Below are positions 53,146 through 62,206 of a stretch of 64,000 nt of DNA, piece by piece. A model generated the notes under the pieces. That model was not told the origin of the DNA, ran no database searches, and was given only the letters and a program-made list of their open reading frames with translations. Location of the stretch: contig NC_015172.1 in the NCBI RefSeq assembly GCF_000190635.1, positions 1,860,001-1,924,000 on the forward strand, written 5' to 3'. The translations under genes were made by a program, and so were the position numbers. The DNA is from Syntrophobotulus glycolicus DSM 8271 (GTDB lineage Bacteria; Bacillota; Desulfitobacteriia; Desulfitobacteriales; Syntrophobotulaceae). Position 1 is the first letter of the stretch; each line of letters opens with the position of its first letter.

Positions 53146-53961
53146 TCACTCCGTTTCTATCCAGGCCTGATTGACTAATCCTTCGATGGTTTCCAGCCAA
53201 TTGCCCGGACTATTTTGTTCAAAGGTTCCCCTGGTCAACCAGGCCAAAAATTCAATATTCCCTTCCGGTCCTCTGATCGGGGAATACTCTATTCCCAGCA
53301 GATTAAATCCCCTTTGCTCTGCCTCACCAAGGACTTTTTCGATAACTTCCCGCTGAACAACCGGATCCTTTACCACTCCTTTTTTCCCTACCTTTTCCGG
53401 TCCGGCCTCAAACTGCGGTTTAATCAGAAGAAGTGCCTGTCCGTTTTCTTTTAAAATTGCCTCAATGGCGGGAAATAACTTTATGACAGAAATAAAAGCG
53501 ACGTCACAGACCACCCAATCAACCTTTTCCGGAAAATGATCCTGATGGAGATAGCGGGCATTGGTCCTTTCCATACAGACAACCCGGGGGTCACTGCGGA
53601 GCTTCCAATCCAACTGGCCATAACCTACATCAATGGCATATACTCTGGCGGCTCCGTTTTGCAGAGCACAATCCGTAAAACCGCCTGTCGAAGCCCCAAT
53701 ATCGGCGACAACCTTATCATTAAAATCCAGTCCGAAAACCTCTACTGCTTTGGCCAGTTTCAAACCGCCGCGCGAAACAAAACCAAGCTTTTCCCCTCTG
53801 ATCTCAATCAGGATTTCCTCAGGAACGATTGTTCCCGGTTTATCCATTCTCTGAGAACCGCAATATACCTTACCCTCCATAATCAGAGCTTTAGCTTTTT
53901 CCCGGCTTTCAACCAGGCCTTTTTTAAAAATCAGGGTATCCAGTCTGCTTTTTTCTTTTGA
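53146..53961 (-). CDS. tlyA: TlyA-family rRNA 2'-O-methyltransferase
   Basis: 271 residues: an N-terminal S4 RNA-binding domain (RLDTLIFKKGLVESREKAKALIMEG), then a FtsJ-like methyltransferase (VADIGASTGGFTDCALQNGA). TlyA methylates cytidines of 16S/23S rRNA; older names are hemolysin A and YqxC. The GTG at 53961 with GGAAGGG upstream is preferred over TTG at 53979. It is downstream of dxs in the standard order. Confidence 0.93.
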   Translation of the reverse strand, partial: SKEKSRLDTLIFKKGLVESREKAKALIMEGKVYCGSQRMDKPGTIVPEEILIEIRGEKLGFVSRGGLKLAKAVEVFGLDFNDKVVADIGASTGGFTDCALQNGAARVYAIDVGYGQLDWKLRSDPRVVCMERTNARYLHQDHFPEKVDWVVCDVAFISVIKLFPAIEAILKENGQALLLIKPQFEAGPEKVGKKGVVKDPVVQREVIEKVLGEAEQRGFNLLGIEYSPIRGPEGNIEFLAWLTRGTFEQNSPGNWLETIEGLVNQAWIETE

Positions 53962-54050
53962 CACAATTTTCCCTTCCAAACTCAGAAAAATATACGCTTT
54001 TGCTTCATTCGCCGTTTTCCAGGGATCTCGTTCCCCAGGCAGATAGATTT

Positions 54051-55964
54051 TCAGTGGATATGTTCCTTGACTATATGTGTTTGATTTTCCGCTTCCTGTT
54101 CATGAACCAATGCTGTGGCCCGAACAATGATGTTCTCCATGCTGATCCCATGTTCTTTATGCAATAGTGGGATAGGACCGTGTTCCACATATCCTCTGTA
54201 GCCGATCCGGCCTACCCGCACCTCTCCCAGGTTTTCGTCATGAAGCAGCTCCAGAACGGCACTTCCCATGCCACCATTTAAGATATGGTCTTCAACGGTC
54301 AAGATCTTACCGGTAAGCTTACCTTGTTCTATGATCAATTCTTTATCCAGAGGGTTAATAAATCTTAAATTGACTACTCCGGCATTAATCCCCATCATTC
54401 TCAGCTTATAAGCGGCCTCCAGACACATGTTCACAACATGGCCAAAACCTATGATGGTCAGGTCCTCACCTTTCAGGAGAAGCTCGGCTTTGCCCTTTTC
54501 AATAAGGGAAAACTCCTTTTTTATCGGTACCCCGACACCGGATGCTCTCGGATAGCGGATGGCAACAGGATTGTCAAAGGACAGGGCCGTATAGAACATA
54601 TCCCTGAGTTCCTGCTCATCTTTAGGGGCCATGATGGTAAGATTGGGAATGGCTCTGAGAAAGGAAAGATCAAAAACACCATGATGAGTTGGGCCATCCT
54701 CCCCGACAATTCCCGCTCTGTCCACTGCAAAAATAACCTTGGCCTTTTGCAGGCAAACATCATGGATAACCTGGTCATATGCTCTCTGATAGAATGTGGA
54801 ATACATCGAAACAATCGGTTTTAAGCCGCCGAAAGCTAGGGCTGCCGCAAATGTTACGGCATGCTGCTCAGCAATTCCGACATCAAAATAGCGTTTAGGG
54901 AACAACTTTCCGAAATGGCTCAGGCCCGTTCCGCTCCCCATCGCTGCTGTAACGGCAACAATTTTTTCATCTTTGTCTGCCAGTTCACAGACTGTTTTCC
55001 CAAAGACCTGGGTATATGTAGGAATATCAGATTTTTTCTTTAATTCCCCATTTTCTTTGTTAAAAGGACCTATGCCATGAAAAATATCCGGGTTTTGTCT
55101 GGCCGGCTCATATCCTTTGCCTTTACAGGTCAGGACGTGAACTAAAACCGGCCCCTTCTTTTTTTTCGCTTGTGTCAACACCTTTTCCAGAGAAGCGATA
55201 TCATGGCCATCAACCGGTCCCAGGTAGGTCAATCCCAGCTCTTCAAAGAGCATACCGGGAACAAGCATATATTTAATCCCGTCTTTCGCCTTCTCCGCCG
55301 CTTTGGCTACGGCATTCCCGATCTTGGGAATGTTTTTCAGGAACTTCTGAATATCTTCCTTTTTTCGATCATAAGCAGGCGCTGTTCGGATTCTGTTCAG
55401 GTAAGAGGACATTGCCCCGACATTTTGGGAGATAAACATATCATTATCATTTAAGACGACGATCAGATTGGTTTTACAATTACCGGCATGGTTTAGCGCT
55501 TCAAAAGCCATACCGCCGCTCATTGCCCCGTCGCCGATAACCGCGACAACACGATATTTTTCATTTTGAATGTCCCTTGCTTTGGCATAGCCGACCGCCG
55601 CCGATATTGAGGTGCTGGAATGCCCTGTATCAAAACAGTCGCAGGAGCTTTCGCTTCTTTTGGGAAAACCGGACAGACCTTTATGCTGCCGCAGAGTTTT
55701 AAATTCTTCTCTTCTCGAAGTCAGCAGTTTATGAATGTAAGTCTGGTGTCCGACATCCCAGATGATTTTATCTTCAGGTATGGTTAAGACCCGATGCAGG
55801 GCAATGGTCAGCTCAACAACACCCAGATTTGAGGCCAGGTGGCCCCCATTTTCTGAAACAACATTGATCATTTCCTGTCTGATTTCTTCAGATAAAATCT
55901 TTAATTGTTCAAGACTGAGCTCTTTTATTTGATCAGGTGTATCAAGCATATCAAGAAACCTCAC
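54051..55964 (-). CDS. dxs: 1-deoxy-D-xylulose-5-phosphate synthase
   Basis: A 637-residue thiamine-diphosphate enzyme joining pyruvate and glyceraldehyde-3-phosphate, the first step of the MEP isoprenoid pathway. Residues near 145 hold the ThDP motif VVAVIGDGAMSGGMAFEALN; DVGIAEQHAVTFAAALAFGG carries the catalytic Glu. The start GTG at 55964 keeps the conserved FLDMLDTPDQIK opening. It is linked to ispA upstream, which uses its end products. Confidence 0.96.
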   Translation of the reverse strand: MRFLDMLDTPDQIKELSLEQLKILSEEIRQEMINVVSENGGHLASNLGVVELTIALHRVLTIPEDKIIWDVGHQTYIHKLLTSRREEFKTLRQHKGLSGFPKRSESSCDCFDTGHSSTSISAAVGYAKARDIQNEKYRVVAVIGDGAMSGGMAFEALNHAGNCKTNLIVVLNDNDMFISQNVGAMSSYLNRIRTAPAYDRKKEDIQKFLKNIPKIGNAVAKAAEKAKDGIKYMLVPGMLFEELGLTYLGPVDGHDIASLEKVLTQAKKKKGPVLVHVLTCKGKGYEPARQNPDIFHGIGPFNKENGELKKKSDIPTYTQVFGKTVCELADKDEKIVAVTAAMGSGTGLSHFGKLFPKRYFDVGIAEQHAVTFAAALAFGGLKPIVSMYSTFYQRAYDQVIHDVCLQKAKVIFAVDRAGIVGEDGPTHHGVFDLSFLRAIPNLTIMAPKDEQELRDMFYTALSFDNPVAIRYPRASGVGVPIKKEFSLIEKGKAELLLKGEDLTIIGFGHVVNMCLEAAYKLRMMGINAGVVNLRFINPLDKELIIEQGKLTGKILTVEDHILNGGMGSAVLELLHDENLGEVRVGRIGYRGYVEHGPIPLLHKEHGISMENIIVRATALVHEQEAENQTHIVKEHIH

Positions 55965-55976
55965 TGTACCTTCCCC

Positions 55977-56438
55977 CTAGCAAAATAAACTGACAAGAAT
56001 TCCAACCAAAGCCCCGCCAAACACTTCAAATGGCGTATGCCCAATTAATTCTTTTAACCTCTCCTGTTGAACGTTTTGACCGAAACGATCGAATTTTTGA
56101 TTCTGGCTGAGTTTTTCCACCAGGTTATTGATGGCCATGGCATGTTTGCCTGCCGCTCTTCGGACTCCGGTTGCATCATACATGACGATTACCGCCAAGA
56201 CCACCGCAATAGCGAAAGAAGGTGTATCCCATCCATATATTTTCCCGATACTGATTGCCAGAGCACAGACGATAGCCGTATGAGAGCTCGGAAAACCACC
56301 TGAGCTGAATATGAGCCTGAAATCAATTTTCCGTTCAATCAAGAAATTCATCATAACTTTAGCCAGCTGAGCAATAAACCAAGCCAGAAGAGAAATCAAC
56401 ATTACTTTATTGGCAAGAAAAGATAAAAAAAACTCCAT
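55977..56438 (-). CDS. Divergent PAP2-family membrane protein (YuiD-like)
   Basis: 153 residues, four helices with the DUF212/divergent PAP2 features FSSGGFPSSHTAIVCALA and VVLAVIVMYDATGVRRAAGKHA. It may be a lipid phosphatase or related protein; the catalytic residues of true PAP2 enzymes are only partly present. It starts after ispA and ends 12 bases before dxs, placing it inside an isoprenoid operon. Confidence 0.85.
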   Translation of the reverse strand: MEFFLSFLANKVMLISLLAWFIAQLAKVMMNFLIERKIDFRLIFSSGGFPSSHTAIVCALAISIGKIYGWDTPSFAIAVVLAVIVMYDATGVRRAAGKHAMAINNLVEKLSQNQKFDRFGQNVQQERLKELIGHTPFEVFGGALVGILVSLFC

Positions 56439-56516
56439 TTTTTGTCATTACTCCAAATCCTATACGATAACGATCCGTCTTGGAACGATTACAGTCCGCT
56501 ATTTCGTTCTTCTTTA

Positions 56517-57386
56517 TTAATGATTACGCGTCTCTATATAATCAGCAAAGCATAGAAGGAATTCTGCTTTTTCCTCAAATTTTTCAAGCGCAGTCTTCGC
56601 TTCAATGATTTTTTGTTTTAGCTGTATTTTTGCCCCGTCCATCCCCAAAATAGACGGATAAGTTGATTTCTGGAGTTTGAGATCGCTGCCTACCGGCTTG
56701 CCTAAAGCATCCTCCGTACCTTCAATATCCAGAATGTCGTCCTTAATTTGAAAGGCAAGGCCCAATGCAGCCGCATAGATGGAAAGCTGTCTGATTTCCT
56801 CTTCCAAACCGCCCCCCAGAATTGCGCCTAAACGTACGGAAGCAGTAAGGAGGGCCCCTGTTTTCAGGTGATGAATATTGGTAATTTGAGAGACGCTAAG
56901 CTCTCCTTTTTCCCCCAGAGTGTCTAAGACCTGTCCCCTGACCATACCCTGCCAGCCAACGGCTTCAGCGGTTTCCCGTATCACTTTTATCTGCCGTTCA
57001 AGCGGGACAGGGACATCTGATGCCAATAATTGAAAACCGTAAGTCAGCAAACCATCCCCGGCCAATAAGGCCGTGGCCTCTCCGAACACTTTGTGGTTTG
57101 TGGGCCTTCCCCTGCGGTAGTCGTCATTATCGAGAGCTGGCAGATCATCATGGATTAGGGAATAGGTATGAATCATTTCCAGCCCGCAAGCACAGGGAAT
57201 GACAACTTCGGGAGCACCCCCGACAATCTCAGCCGCGGCAAGAGCCAAAACGGGCCGGACTCGTTTTCCTCCGGCCATCAGAGTATAAGCCATGCTCTCG
57301 GACAAAACATCATTGGCCTTCCATGGAAGCTTTTGCAGAAAATCTTCAATCAGCCCTGTAAAATAGCTGTATTTATTTTGAAACAT
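56517..57386 (-). CDS. ispA: Geranyl/farnesyl diphosphate synthase
   Basis: A 289-residue trans-prenyltransferase. The first aspartate-rich motif is DDLPALDNDDYRRGRPT (DDx4D) and the second is FQIKDDILD. It condenses IPP with DMAPP/GPP to make FPP for quinones and undecaprenyl phosphate. The ATG at 57386 has GAGG 8 bases upstream and overlaps the end of xseB by 14 bases. Confidence 0.93.
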   Translation of the reverse strand: MFQNKYSYFTGLIEDFLQKLPWKANDVLSESMAYTLMAGGKRVRPVLALAAAEIVGGAPEVVIPCACGLEMIHTYSLIHDDLPALDNDDYRRGRPTNHKVFGEATALLAGDGLLTYGFQLLASDVPVPLERQIKVIRETAEAVGWQGMVRGQVLDTLGEKGELSVSQITNIHHLKTGALLTASVRLGAILGGGLEEEIRQLSIYAAALGLAFQIKDDILDIEGTEDALGKPVGSDLKLQKSTYPSILGMDGAKIQLKQKIIEAKTALEKFEEKAEFLLCFADYIETRNH

Positions 57387-57630
57387 TAATATCATCCTCA
57401 GTCTGATTAAAATCTTCAATGATCATTTGATCCGCACTCTGCAACAAAACCTTCATTTTCTGTTCTGCCTGGTCGAGAAGACCGTTGCAGTGATGAACAA
57501 GTCCTATCCCTTCCTGAAATAAGGCTAGAGCCTGGTCCAGAGGAATCTCATTTTTTTCCAGAGCGTTTATAATGATTTCGAGTTTTTCAAGACCGTCTTC
57601 ATAGGAAATCCCGCGTTTTTGTTTCGCCAT
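57373..57630 (-). CDS. xseB: Exodeoxyribonuclease VII small subunit
   Basis: 85 residues with the family block SYEDGLEKLEIIINALEKNEIPLDQALALFQEG. It forms helical supports for XseA in exonuclease VII, which degrades single-stranded DNA to oligonucleotides. It overlaps ispA. Unlike many Firmicutes, there is a 160-base AT-rich gap between xseA and xseB, so xseB-ispA may have its own promoter. Confidence 0.94.
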   Translation of the reverse strand: MAKQKRGISYEDGLEKLEIIINALEKNEIPLDQALALFQEGIGLVHHCNGLLDQAEQKMKVLLQSADQMIIEDFNQTEDDINVSK

Positions 57631-57790
57631 AATTCTTTACCTGCATTACCTGTTTTTATCAATTTTAATGAGAGTGATTGAGCTGTAAAAAGTTTATTCA
57701 GATCTTTTCAATCTCTTTTACCAATTGTTTTCTGAACTTGTTTTTCCTTTTTAAATTTTATTCTCATGGAATGCTTTGTCCCGCATAGGC

Positions 57791-58996
57791 TTAATGTCTT
57801 TGGATTTTTTTGACTTCACATTCCGCGATTCCGTCAATAAGCCTGACAAACAATTCTTTGGCGGCGGAAATTTGTTCGATTGATTTGACAAGCCCGCCCT
57901 GATCATCCTGCGCGATTGCATATCCTCTGGACAGGACAGCCAGAGGACTTAATAGATTTAAGCGTTGGCCGGTAAACTTAAGTATATCATTTTTTTCAGA
58001 CAGAAATCCAGTAATCCCTTTTTGCAGCCTCTCCGTACGCATATCCAAGTCCTGACGCAGATTATTCATTCTCCAGAAGGGCTGGGCTAAAACCGCTTCG
58101 GACTTCAGTTCCCGCAATCGGGTCCGCTTTGTCTCAAGCTGTCTCCCGAATAGTTTTTCCAGCTTGTCTTGATTTAAAGCCAAAGATTTTTTCATTTCCT
58201 CATAAAGGGGTACGGCCAGCTCCGCAGCCGCCGAAGGAGTCGGGGCGCGCATATCCGCAACAAAATCAGCAATTGTAAAATCAACCTCATGTCCGACGGC
58301 TGAAATGACCGGAATTTTGGAATTGAAAATTGCCCTGGCCACAATTTCCGTATTAAATGCCCAGAGCTCCTCAAGAGAGCCTCCCCCGCGGCCGACGATG
58401 ATCACATCTGAATCCCCGTGTTGATTGATCCTCCCAATCGCTTGGGCAATTTCCAGGGGAGCCGTTTCTCCCTGAACGGTTGCCGGGGCAAGAAGCAGAG
58501 CGATATAAGGGTTTCTTCTTTTTGTGACATTCATCATATCCCTGATCGCGGCACCGGTTGCGCTGGTCACAATAGCGATCCTGGCCGGATATTTTGGAAT
58601 CGCCCTTTTCCTTGACGCGGCGAAAAAACCTTCAGCTTCCAGCTTTCTCTTTAACTGTTCAAAGGCCAGATACATCGCGCCCAAACCACTGGGCAAAATC
58701 TCTTCAACATAGATTTGAATGTTTCCGTCCTTCTCATAGAAACGGACATTCCCTCTCAGCATCACACTCAGGCCGTTTTCCGGGCTGAAGGTCAAAAGAC
58801 TCGCCGCCGTCCGGAACATTACCGCTCTTAAACTGCATTTTTCATCCTTCACGGAAAAATAACAGTGACCGGAAGGAGAATGCCGCTTAAAATTGGATAT
58901 TTCACCCTTTACCCAGCAATTCTGCAACAAGTAGTCCCTGCGCAGGACACTGCTGATCTCATTATTTAATTCCGTAACACTAAGTACTTGCGGCAT
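57791..58996 (-). CDS. xseA: Exodeoxyribonuclease VII large subunit
   Basis: 401 residues: an N-terminal OB fold (NCWVKGEISNFKRHSPSGHCYFSVKD) followed by the catalytic domain with VIIVGRGGGSLEELWAFN and AVGHEVDFTIADFVADMRAPTPSAAAE, and a C-terminal coiled-coil. Catalytic subunit of ExoVII. A frame opens at 59026; the ATG at 58996 has GGAG 8 bases upstream and the usual MPQVLSVTELN start. Confidence 0.95.
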   Translation of the reverse strand: MPQVLSVTELNNEISSVLRRDYLLQNCWVKGEISNFKRHSPSGHCYFSVKDEKCSLRAVMFRTAASLLTFSPENGLSVMLRGNVRFYEKDGNIQIYVEEILPSGLGAMYLAFEQLKRKLEAEGFFAASRKRAIPKYPARIAIVTSATGAAIRDMMNVTKRRNPYIALLLAPATVQGETAPLEIAQAIGRINQHGDSDVIIVGRGGGSLEELWAFNTEIVARAIFNSKIPVISAVGHEVDFTIADFVADMRAPTPSAAAELAVPLYEEMKKSLALNQDKLEKLFGRQLETKRTRLRELKSEAVLAQPFWRMNNLRQDLDMRTERLQKGITGFLSEKNDILKFTGQRLNLLSPLAVLSRGYAIAQDDQGGLVKSIEQISAAKELFVRLIDGIAECEVKKIQRH

Positions 58997-59175
58997 TATC
59001 GTCTCCAACCCCAGATTTATTCCCATTATTGATTGTTTATGGTGGTCATTGGCATTTTACGTATTATTTTATCATAAAACAAGAGCTAAACCCACTACTG
59101 ATACCGGGACATTCTGTTTCGGATAGCGGAGATCCTGTTTTCAAATCCCCTGGAGCCTAGAATACAGGGCTGCAT

Positions 59176-59220
59176 AAAAAAATAAGCCCAGCACCTCGTT
59201 TTCTAAAAGTGAGGCTTATT
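59176..59220 (-). terminator. Terminator of folD-fchA
   Basis: AATAAGCC (59181-59188) and GGCTTATT (59213-59220) form the stem with a long, partly paired loop; on the minus strand a T run follows. It lies 38 bases after the fchA stop. The remaining bases up to xseA show no gene. Confidence 0.75.
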
Positions 59221-59257
59221 CTTTTGTCCTGTCGGCGGGTGATCGGTTAACCTGTTT

Positions 59258-59887
59258 TCACAGTCTTTTCTCCACGACAGGAATGGTCTCTTTGCACAAT
59301 GACCTGGCAGTGAAAAGAATTTGTCTTTTCTCGACATTGATCTGATCCGTATAGGCTTGGTCTTTGATTTGGGGCAGATTGATATCGACACTCAGCAAAG
59401 CGGATTGAATTGCGGAGTCCGCCAGATATACAGCAACCCCGATATCACTGATGGCCGTTTTATTGCCGAGAGGGGCCAATCTGGCCGCCAGGTGCATAAT
59501 TTTCAGAGCCTCCCTGGCTGTCTTCATCGGCACCTCAGTGGCGCTGACCAACACCTCCTGGATTTTGCTGCTCCGGGCCAGCTTTTCCTCATCAGTGTCT
59601 TTGGGTAGTTTATAAACAGCCGTAAACTGCCCAAAGACATCCATATCCTCAGCCATGCAGTCTTTCAGAATGGAAAGGCTTTGTTCAGCTTCCTCCAGAA
59701 TGAGCATTACTTCAGGCTCAAATTCCCTGTATTTTTCTTTGCCTATGGTCAGGTTGGCCACCATAGAGACCATAGAAGCCCCTAAGGCACCCACATAAGC
59801 ACCGACACTTCCCCCGCCCGGTGTCGGTGCGGAACTTGCCGCTTGCTTCAAAAATTCTTCGATAGTCCAATTCAATGCTGTACTCAT
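59258..59887 (-). CDS. fchA: Cyclodeaminase/cyclohydrolase family protein (FchA)
   Basis: 209 residues of the FTCD_C family: ASSAPTPGGGSVGAYVGALGASM near the N-terminus and KTAISDIGVAVYLADSAIQSALLSV in the middle are typical. In acetogens and purine-degrading Clostridia FchA acts as methenyl-THF cyclohydrolase or formimino-THF cyclodeaminase. It overlaps folD by 4 bases, so the two C1-folate genes are coupled; a C1 role is therefore likely. Confidence 0.88.
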   Translation of the reverse strand: MSTALNWTIEEFLKQAASSAPTPGGGSVGAYVGALGASMVSMVANLTIGKEKYREFEPEVMLILEEAEQSLSILKDCMAEDMDVFGQFTAVYKLPKDTDEEKLARSSKIQEVLVSATEVPMKTAREALKIMHLAARLAPLGNKTAISDIGVAVYLADSAIQSALLSVDINLPQIKDQAYTDQINVEKRQILFTARSLCKETIPVVEKRL

Positions 59888-60741
59888 TTTCCCTGTTCCT
59901 CCTGTTGAATGGCAATTCCCTTCAGCACATTTCTCAACAATAATGCTGTCGTCAAAACGCCTACTCCCCCCGGAACAGGAGAAATCAGGGAAGCAACCTC
60001 TTGAACGCCTTCAAAATCCACATCTCCGCGCAGTTTGCCATCAACCTCATTAATTCCGGCATCGATCACCACCGCGCCTTTCTTGACCATATCCGCAGTG
60101 ATCAGGCCCGCTCTGCCCGCGGCAACGATCAAAATATCCGCCTGTTTAGTATGACTGGCCATATCCTGGGTCTTGGAATGACAGATGGTGACTGTCGCAT
60201 CATACTTCAGGATCATGAAGACCAATGGTCTTCCGACAGTATCCCCCCTGCCCACGATCACAACATGTTTGCCTCTGATTTCCACCCCGGAGCGCAGGAG
60301 CAATTCAAGGCAGCTTTGAGGAGTAGCCGGGAACAGCCCTTGGCCGCCGCTCATGATCAACCCCCGGTTAGTCGGATGCACTCCGTCCACATCTTTGACC
60401 GGAGCCACAGACTCCGTAATTTTTCTCGTATCCAGATGTTTGGGCAGAGGAAGCTCCACCATGACACCATGAATACTGCTGTCTTTGTTTAGTTTATTGA
60501 TGATCTCAAGAATTGAGCTTTCCTTACTATTCTCAGGCAAATGAATCATTTCATGTTCAAAACCAAGGTTTTGACAGGCCTTGCATTTGCTGTTGGCATA
60601 ATGGACAGAAGCCGGGTCGCTGCCAACCAATAAAATCGCTATTTTAGGAGTTATCCCTTTTTCCTGCCAATCCAGCACTTCTTTTTTAATCTCTTCTCTA
60701 ATCTCTTCTGCAATTGGTTTCCCATACAGGATCTCAGCCAA
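59884..60741 (-). CDS. folD: Methylene-THF dehydrogenase / methenyl-THF cyclohydrolase FolD
   Basis: 285 residues. The catalytic Lys is in YANSKCKACQNLG (YxxxK), DVDGVHPTNRGLI and VIVGRGDTVGRPLV are signature blocks, and PVPGGVGVLTTALLLRN closes the fold. FolD interconverts 5,10-methylene- and 10-formyl-THF. A GTG at 60759 has no SD, whereas the TTG at 60741 has GAGGTG 6 bases away and gives the usual AEILYGK start. The gene is driven by a strong sigmaA promoter. Confidence 0.94.
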   Translation of the reverse strand: MAEILYGKPIAEEIREEIKKEVLDWQEKGITPKIAILLVGSDPASVHYANSKCKACQNLGFEHEMIHLPENSKESSILEIINKLNKDSSIHGVMVELPLPKHLDTRKITESVAPVKDVDGVHPTNRGLIMSGGQGLFPATPQSCLELLLRSGVEIRGKHVVIVGRGDTVGRPLVFMILKYDATVTICHSKTQDMASHTKQADILIVAAGRAGLITADMVKKGAVVIDAGINEVDGKLRGDVDFEGVQEVASLISPVPGGVGVLTTALLLRNVLKGIAIQQEEQGK

Positions 60742-60785
60742 TTCAAGCACCTCTTTCACCTTATATACGAAAATTTGTTTAAACG

Positions 60786-60814
60786 TATTATAAAGGATTC
60801 TGGTTTGTTTGCCA
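60786..60814 (-). promoter_or_regulatory. Sigma-A promoter of folD-fchA
   Basis: Minus strand -35 TTGGCA (60814-60809), 17-base spacer, -10 TATAAT (60791-60786). Close to full consensus and about 45 bases upstream of the folD start. Confidence 0.85.
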
Positions 60815-60922
60815 AAAAATATTATTCTTTCTTGAAAAATCTACTCTCTTTGAATAAAATTCGTTCACTTCGGAGTAAACCGTTTCTTTATCGGGGGTGA
60901 ATCAACAAAAAAGAGGTAGTTT

Positions 60923-61045
60923 GTGCTGTCCTGTAGAAATGTTATTTCAAGGTTTAAGTTCAATTCTTCTTTTTTCGATGGTGATATGATGCATGACAAT
61001 TTAAAGACTGTTCAACAGAGACTAGAAAATCATATTTTGATATGA
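60923..61045 (+). CDS. Possible 40-residue protein
   Basis: GTG at 60923 lies 3 bases after a GAGGTAG SD and opens a 40-codon frame ending at 61045. The peptide has a basic start (MLSCRNVISRFKF), a central DGDMMHD and an end LKTVQQRLENHILI. It resembles nothing I know. The SD spacing is short and the frame may be chance. Confidence 0.2.
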   Translation: MLSCRNVISRFKFNSSFFDGDMMHDNLKTVQQRLENHILI

Positions 61046-61047
61046 TT
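61028..61047. promoter_or_regulatory. 20-bp palindrome upstream of the PPOX gene
   Basis: AATCATAT (61028-61035), TTTG spacer, ATATGATT (61040-61047): 8-bp perfect arms. Its size and position, about 52 bases before the ATG, fit an operator for a dimeric regulator; the sequence is not a recognised FNR or CprK box. Confidence 0.4.
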
Positions 61048-61098
61048 AATCAATAACCTTCGTTAAGATAAACGATATATTGTTAAGGAGGAAGCGAT

Positions 61099-61533
61099 AT
61101 GACCAAGCAGGAAATTTTTAATTTGATGAACAATAACCCGGTTTTCTTTCTTGCAACAACAGATAATGGACAGCCTCGAGTCAGAGGGATGCTCCTGTAT
61201 AAGGCTGACGAAGAAGGAATTATTTTTCATACTGGAACGATGAAGGACTTATATACCCAAATATCGGCCAGTCCAAAGGCAGAAATGTGCTTTAATGATT
61301 TTAAATCAGGCGTTCAGGTTAGAGTAAGAGGTACTCTTGAGGAGAGCAAGGACATCAAACTCAAAGATGAAATTCTTGAACATCCCAGCCGCAAATTTCT
61401 CAGAGATTGGAAAGAAAACGGTGATTTGCAGGATTTTTATCATACCTTAGCTGTTTTTCGCATGACAAACGGCGTTGCTGTTACCTGGACAATGACCGAT
61501 AACTTTGAGCCAAAAACTGATGTTGAGCTTTAA
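61099..61533 (+). CDS. Pyridoxamine 5'-phosphate oxidase-like flavoprotein
   Basis: A 144-residue split-barrel FMN-binding protein (PPOX family). VFFLATTDNGQPRVRGM is the family opening and LYTQISASPKAEMCFND is typical. Such small members bind FMN or F420-like cofactors and act as general stress or reductase proteins; the real substrate is unknown. An AAGGAGG SD precedes the ATG. The next gene follows by 33 bases. Confidence 0.85.
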   Translation: MTKQEIFNLMNNNPVFFLATTDNGQPRVRGMLLYKADEEGIIFHTGTMKDLYTQISASPKAEMCFNDFKSGVQVRVRGTLEESKDIKLKDEILEHPSRKFLRDWKENGDLQDFYHTLAVFRMTNGVAVTWTMTDNFEPKTDVEL

Positions 61534-61566
61534 AAAAACCATTGAAAGTTTTCAGGAGGATTTGGT

Positions 61567-62181
61567 ATGAAGATTATTCCGCAGCCCTCTAAAAAACTGG
61601 TATTTTGGGTTGTGATCATCACAGCCCTTCTCTGTCTCGGCCTGTTCGTTTTCTGGACAAACCTCAAAGAGCATGGGAATGAAAATGCCACAGACGGTAC
61701 GACAAACCTGGCCCGGGCATTATATAAAAACAAAACTCAATATGTGGAAAACAACGTCAAAGTAATCACTTTGATTGACCAATTACCCCTGCCTTCGGGA
61801 ATTACACGGGGAGCTGTAGAATTGAGCACCGCAGAAAAGCCTTACGGTGTCCTTATCCATTACAATGTCGATAATCACTCAATTACGACAGAAGAAAATG
61901 ATTTTTTTAAGAATTCCGTCCTATTATTTGCCACCATTGATAATGTTGACAAAATTACACATGCCGGACATTGGAAGATCTCCGAACTTTCTTCCTACAG
62001 CTTTTATTACACCTTCAGCCGCTCGGATATTGAAAATGCTATGGGGTTTGATGTCCGTGAATACAGTGGGAGTGAGGAAAAGCTGGCCGAGCTGATGGCC
62101 AAGATACCTTTAAGGGAAAGAACCACGAATTCCCCCGGATCTTACGATCAGGAATCTATTGGGAAATTATTTTCCTTGTAA
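61567..62181 (+). CDS. Membrane-anchored DUF4825-like protein
   Basis: 204 residues: an N-terminal helix (LVFWVVIITALLCLGLFVFW) and an extracellular domain beginning YKNKTQYVENNVKVITLIDQ, which resembles DUF4825 domains, often found at the C-terminus of zinc-peptidase (BlaR1-like) sensors. Function unknown. The SD is AGGAGG. It may be co-transcribed with the PPOX gene. The residues after the domain (SYSFYYTFSRSDIENAMG) are conserved-looking but unassigned. Confidence 0.65.
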   Translation: MKIIPQPSKKLVFWVVIITALLCLGLFVFWTNLKEHGNENATDGTTNLARALYKNKTQYVENNVKVITLIDQLPLPSGITRGAVELSTAEKPYGVLIHYNVDNHSITTEENDFFKNSVLLFATIDNVDKITHAGHWKISELSSYSFYYTFSRSDIENAMGFDVREYSGSEEKLAELMAKIPLRERTTNSPGSYDQESIGKLFSL

Positions 62182-62206
62182 AAAGAGCTTTATCCTTCAT
62201 TCCACC

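Larger units (their letters stand above)
60742..61098. other. Gap between folD and the PPOX gene
   Basis: 357 bases without an established gene. Contents: the folD promoter (60786-60814), a possible 40-codon frame (60923-61045), a 20-bp palindrome (61028-61047) and the AAGGAGG SD of the PPOX gene at its right end. The remainder is AT-rich, and I see nothing else in it. Confidence 0.6.
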
